From assembly GCA_027186245.1 (NCBI GenBank), contig CP114481.1:40021501-40085500 (forward strand): a DNA stretch of 64,000 nucleotides. Direction: 5' to 3'. This document shows, piece by piece, positions 61,345 to 64,000 of the stretch. The notes below the pieces were generated by a model, which searched no databases, was not told the origin of the DNA, and saw only the letters and a list, made by a program, of their open reading frames with translations. Source of the stretch: Coriaria nepalensis. Lineage: Eukaryota; Streptophyta; Magnoliopsida; Cucurbitales; Coriariaceae. The position numbers were made by a program, and so were the translations under genes. Every line of letters starts with the position of its first letter. The stretch's first letter is position 1.

Positions 61345-63053
61345 TTTTGCACTACAGACACAACTTTTGTGCATAACTTGCAAATGATTATTGCAAGGAA
61401 AGTGTGCATTCGTTTAACCTTAAAATCATTTCAATGAGTCATTTCAAGTCAATAACTTATGTCAAAGCAAGTCGAACGAATTCTAGTTTTGCACTACACA
61501 CACAACTTTTGTGCATAACTTGCAAATGATCATTGCAAGGAAAGTGTGCATTCGTTTAACCTTAAAATCATTTCAATGAGTAATTTCAAGTCAATAACTT
61601 ATGTCAAAGCAAGTCGAACGAATTCTAGTTTTGCACTACACACACAACTTTTGTGCGTAACTTGCAAATGATCATTGCAAGGAAAGTGTGCATTCGTTTA
61701 ACCTTAAAATCATTTCAATGAGTCATTTCAAGTGAATAACTTATGTCAAAGCGAGTCGAACGAATTCTAGTTTTGCACTACACACACAACTTTTGCGCAT
61801 AACTTGCAAATGATCATTGCAAGGAAAGTGTGCATTCGTTTAAAATTAAAATCATTTCAAAGAGTCCTTTCAAGTCAATAACTTATTTCAAAGCAAGTCG
61901 AACGAATTCTAACTTTGCACTACAGACACAACTTTTGTGCATAACTTGCAAATGATCATTGCAAGGAAAGTGTGCTTTCGTTTAACCTTAAAATCATTTC
62001 AATTAGTCATTTCAAGTCAATAACTTATTTCAAAGCAATTCGGACGAATTCTATTTTTGCACCACAGACACACCTTTTGTGCATAACTTGCAAATGATCA
62101 TTGCAAGGAAAGTGTGCATTCGTTTAACCTTAAAATCATTTCAATTAGTCATTTCAAGTCAATCACTAATTTCAAAGCAATTCGAACGAATTTTATTTTT
62201 GCACTACAAACACAAGTTTTGTGCATAACTTGCAAATGATCATTCCAAGGAAAGTGTGCATTCATTTAACCTTAAAATCTTTTCAATGAGTCATTTCAAG
62301 TCAATAACTTGTGTCAGAGCGAGTCGAACGAATTCTAGTTTTGCACTACACACACAACTTTTGTGCATAACTTGCAAATGATCATTGCAAGGAAAGTGTG
62401 CATTGCATTCGTTTAACCATAAAATCATTTCAATCAGTCATTTCAAGTCAATAACTTATTTCAAAGCAAGTCGAACGAATTCTATTTTTGCACAACAAAC
62501 ACAAGTTTTGTGCATAACGTGCAAATGATCATTTCAAGAAAAGTGTGCATTCATTTAACCTTAAAATCATTTCAATCAGTCATTTCAAGTGAATCTCATA
62601 TTTCAAAGCAATTCAAATGAATTCTATTTTTGCACTACAAACACAACTTTTGTGCATAACTTGCAAATGATCAATGCAAGGAAAGTGTCCATTCGTTTAA
62701 CCTGAAAATCATTTAAATGAGTAATTTCAAGTCAATAACTTCTTTCAAAGCAAGTCGAACGAATTCTAGTTTTGCACTACAAACACAAGTTTTGTGCACA
62801 ACACGCAAATGATCATTGCAAGGAAAGTGTGCATTCTTTTAACCTTAAAATCATTTCAATGAGTCATTTCAAGTCAATAACTAATTTCAAAGCAATTCGA
62901 ACGAATTCTAGTTTTGCACTACAGACACAACTTTTGTGCATAACTTGCAAATGATCATCACAAGGAAAGTGTACATTCATTTAACCTTAAAATCATTTCA
63001 ATGAGTCAATCCAAGTCAATAACTAATTTCACAGCAATTCGAACGAATTCTAG
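61345..63053 (+). repeat. Degenerate segment, copy 2 (12 monomers, 1709 bp)
   Basis: Second copy of 57507-59215, carrying the same 5-bp insertion (62339-62485 is 147 bp) and the same rare variants. Differences seen include CAAGTGAATCTC for CAAGTCAATCTC, GTCGAACG for GTCGAAAG near 61617, GCATAACTTGCAAATG for GCATAACATGCAAATG near 62656, CTGAAAATC near 62703 and CTTCTTTC near 62739. This copy pair differs more than the HOR copies to its left. Confidence 0.9.
62339..62485 (+). repeat. 147-bp monomer with GCATT duplication (second copy)
   Basis: Identical 5-bp duplication at the matching place in the second degenerate-segment copy. Confidence 0.92.
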
Positions 63054-63653
63054 TTTTCCACTATAGACACAAGTTTTGTGCATAACTTGCAAATGACCAG
63101 TGCAAGGAAAGTGTGCATTCGTTTAACCTTAAAATCATTTCAATGAGTCATTTCAAGTCAATAACTTATTTCAAAGCAATTAAGACGAATTCTATTTGTG
63201 CACTACAAACACAAGTTTTGTGCATAACGTGCAAATCATCGTTTCAAGAAAAGTGTGCATTCATTTAACCTTAAAATCATTTCAATCAGTCATTTCAAGT
63301 CAATATCATATTTCAAAGCAATTCAAATGAATTCTAATTTTGCACCACAGACACAACTTTTGTGCATAACTTGCAAATGATCATTGTAAGGAAAGTGTGC
63401 ATTCGTTTAACCTTAAAATCATTTCAATGAGTCATTTCAAGTCAATAACTTATGTCAAAGCAAGTCGAACGAATTCTAGTTTTGCACTACACAAACAACT
63501 TTTGTGCATAACTTGCAAATGATCATTGCAAGGAAAGTGTGCATTCGTTTAACCTTAAAATCATTTCAATGAGTCATTTCAAGTCAATAACTTATGTCAA
63601 AGCAAGTCGAACGAATTCTAGTTTTGCACTACACACACAACTTTTGTGCATAA

Positions 63654-63674
63654 CTTGCAAATGATCATTGCAAG
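63654..63674. other. Imperfect palindrome centred on TGATCA (one per typical monomer)
   Basis: The left arm CTTGCAAATGA and right arm TCATTGCAAG are reverse complements apart from one extra A on the left, giving a 21-bp dyad around AATGATCATT, itself a perfect 10-bp palindrome. The same dyad recurs in most of the 450 monomers. It is weakened in units reading GATCAGTGC, GAGCAGTGC or GACCAGTGC. Protein binding or cruciform formation is possible but not shown by sequence. Confidence 0.8.
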
Positions 63675-63710
63675 GAAAGTGTGCATTCGTTTAACCTTAA
63701 AATCATTTCA

Positions 63711-63719
63711 ATGAGTCAT
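63711..63719. other. ATGAGTCAT: perfect AP-1/GCN4-type bZIP consensus, one per typical monomer
   Basis: TGAGTCA is the established core recognised by Jun/Fos-type and GCN4-type bZIP proteins, and the flanking A and T extend it to the 9-bp symmetrical optimum. It recurs at the same monomer position in most units. Subfamilies that read CAAAGAGTCCTTT, CAATGTGTCC, CAATCAGTC, CAATTAGTC or GAGTAATTT have lost it. Whether any factor binds in vivo is unknown; a 7-bp match can be fortuitous and then be amplified with the satellite. Confidence 0.6.
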
Positions 63720-63754
63720 TTCAAGTCAATAACTTATGTCAAAGCAAGTCGAAC

Positions 63755-63760
63755 GAATTC
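63755..63760. other. EcoRI site (GAATTC) in the monomer
   Basis: GAATTC lies near the end of most monomers, so EcoRI digestion should give a 142-bp ladder. Some subfamilies lose it: GAAATCTAG (as at 424-432), GAATCCTAG, GAATTATAG, GAATTTTAG and CGTATTCTAG. Those losses would produce dimers and longer multimers that report the higher-order structure. Confidence 0.9.
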
Positions 63761-64000
63761 TAGTTTTGCACTACACACACAACTTTTGTGCATAACTTGC
63801 AAATGATCATTGCAAGGTAAGTGTGCATTCGTTTAAAATTAAAATCATTTCAAAGAGTCCTTTCAGGTCAATAACTTATTTCAAAGCAAGTCGAAAGAAT
63901 TCTAGTTTTGCACTACAGACACAACTTTTGTGCATAACTTGCAAATGATCATTGCAAGGAAAGTGTGCATTCATTTAACCTTAAAATCATTTCAATTAGT

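Larger units (their letters stand above)
63622..63763 (+). repeat. Representative 142-bp monomer
   Basis: This unit is close to the array consensus and serves as reference. In order it holds: TTTTGCACTACA (1-12); ACAACTTTTGTGCATAAC (about 16-33); an imperfect 21-bp palindrome (33-53) centred on TGATCA; GGAAAGTGTGCATTCG (53-68); TTTAACCTTAAAATC (69-83); ATGAGTCAT (90-98); CAAGTCAATAACTTATGTC (101-119); AAAGCAAGTCGAACG (120-134); and the EcoRI site GAATTC (134-139) followed by TAG. A hand count on a consensus unit gives 48 G+C of 142 (about 34%) and three CpG. CATTGCAAG or CATTTCAAG occurs twice, 51 bp apart, each after an ATGA, which suggests the unit arose partly from an older short internal duplication. 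Confidence 0.93.
1..64000 (+). repeat. 142-bp satellite DNA array, 450 head-to-tail monomers, fills the window
   Basis: One AT-rich unit recurs every 142 bp in a single orientation from the first to the last base. Using the first T of the TTTTGCAC-like block as landmark, starts fall at 4, 146, 288, 430, 572, 714, 856, 997 and so on to 63906. The span of 63,902 bp equals 450 x 142 + 2, and the +2 is fully explained by twelve 1-bp deletions, one 4-bp insertion and two 5-bp insertions that I located. Bases 1-3 are the tail of a preceding monomer and 63906-64000 is a partial monomer, so the array continues both ways. Because 142 leaves remainder 1 on division by 3, every frame shifts from unit to unit, and recurrent TAA/TAG/TGA in the monomer closes all frames. 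This is constitutive heterochromatin of a eukaryote; a centromeric or pericentromeric location is inferred. No gene, RNA or transposon interrupts it. Confidence 0.98.
63054..64000 (+). repeat. End of window: continuation of the copied segment, then typical monomers
   Basis: TTTTCCACTATAGAC (63054), TTTGTGCACTAC with CAATTAAGACG (63196), then a CACCAC unit (63338-63479) that switches to GATCATTGTAAGG and so fuses the left of the unit at 59500 to the right of the unit at 59642, deleting one monomer. CACAAACAAC and CACACACAAC units, an AAGGTAAGTG/AAAATTAAAATC unit and a partial last monomer (63906-64000) follow. The array continues beyond the window. Confidence 0.87.

Noticed and set aside
62772..62954. 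60-codon open frame, duplicate of the one at 58934
   Set aside because: Same satellite read-through carried along by the 3,838-bp duplication.
63687..63706. CENP-B box
   Set aside because: TTCG followed by four bases and A occurs (TTCGTTTAA, and TTCGTTCGA on the other strand), but the required CGGG half is absent (TTAA or TGCT instead), so the consensus is not met.
1..64000. CRISPR array
   Set aside because: Repeats are regular, but there are no unique spacers: the full 142 bp repeats with point variation, and no cas-like genes are present.
1..64000. tRNA, rRNA or telomeric repeats
   Set aside because: No cloverleaf-like, rRNA-like or short telomeric (TTAGG/TTAGGG-type) runs were seen; the whole window is accounted for by the satellite monomer.

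Overview
The whole 64 kb window is one uninterrupted satellite-DNA array. A single AT-rich monomer of 142 bp (about 34% GC in a hand-counted consensus) is repeated head to tail on the given strand. Counting from the TTTTGCAC-type landmark at position 4 to the same landmark at 63906 gives 63,902 bp. That is exactly 450 monomers once the length variants I found are included: twelve 141-bp monomers, one of 146 bp and two of 147 bp. I see no protein-coding gene, RNA gene, transposon, CRISPR array or unique sequence. The few open frames (60-70 codons) are accidental read-throughs of the satellite.

This is eukaryotic heterochromatin, most likely centromeric or pericentromeric. A 142-bp monomer with one EcoRI site per unit resembles the published description of the abundant satellite of the mealworm Tenebrio molitor. 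I infer this from unit length, AT content and the EcoRI site only; I could not compare sequences, so the organism is a suggestion.

The information lies in the higher-order repeats (HORs), which are nested and mosaic. From left to right: (1) 4-2982, three copies of a 7-monomer, 993-bp HOR; (2) 2983-7240, 8- and 9-monomer relatives of it; (3) 7241-11073, a mosaic of later block types; (4) 11074-36348, a macro-cycle of three block types that I call X, Y and Z, recurring in the order X-Y-Z with period about 7-9 kb and with internal additions and losses of whole monomers; (5) 36349-48418, a different family containing a 4,118-bp (29-monomer) segment duplicated at an offset of exactly 54 monomers (7,668 bp); (6) 48419-49412, more divergent transitional monomers; (7) 49413-57080, three nearly identical copies of an 18-monomer, 2,556-bp HOR plus a 426-bp start of a fourth; (8) 57507-64000, a more degenerate zone with a segment duplicated at an offset of 27 monomers plus 4 bp.

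Each typical monomer carries an EcoRI site, a 21-bp imperfect palindrome centred on TGATCA, and a perfect ATGAGTCAT (bZIP AP-1/GCN4-type consensus) match. Monomer subfamilies are defined by linked substitutions. Some chimeric monomers show where subfamilies were joined, consistent with in-register unequal exchange or gene conversion, because almost every rearrangement is a whole number of monomers.
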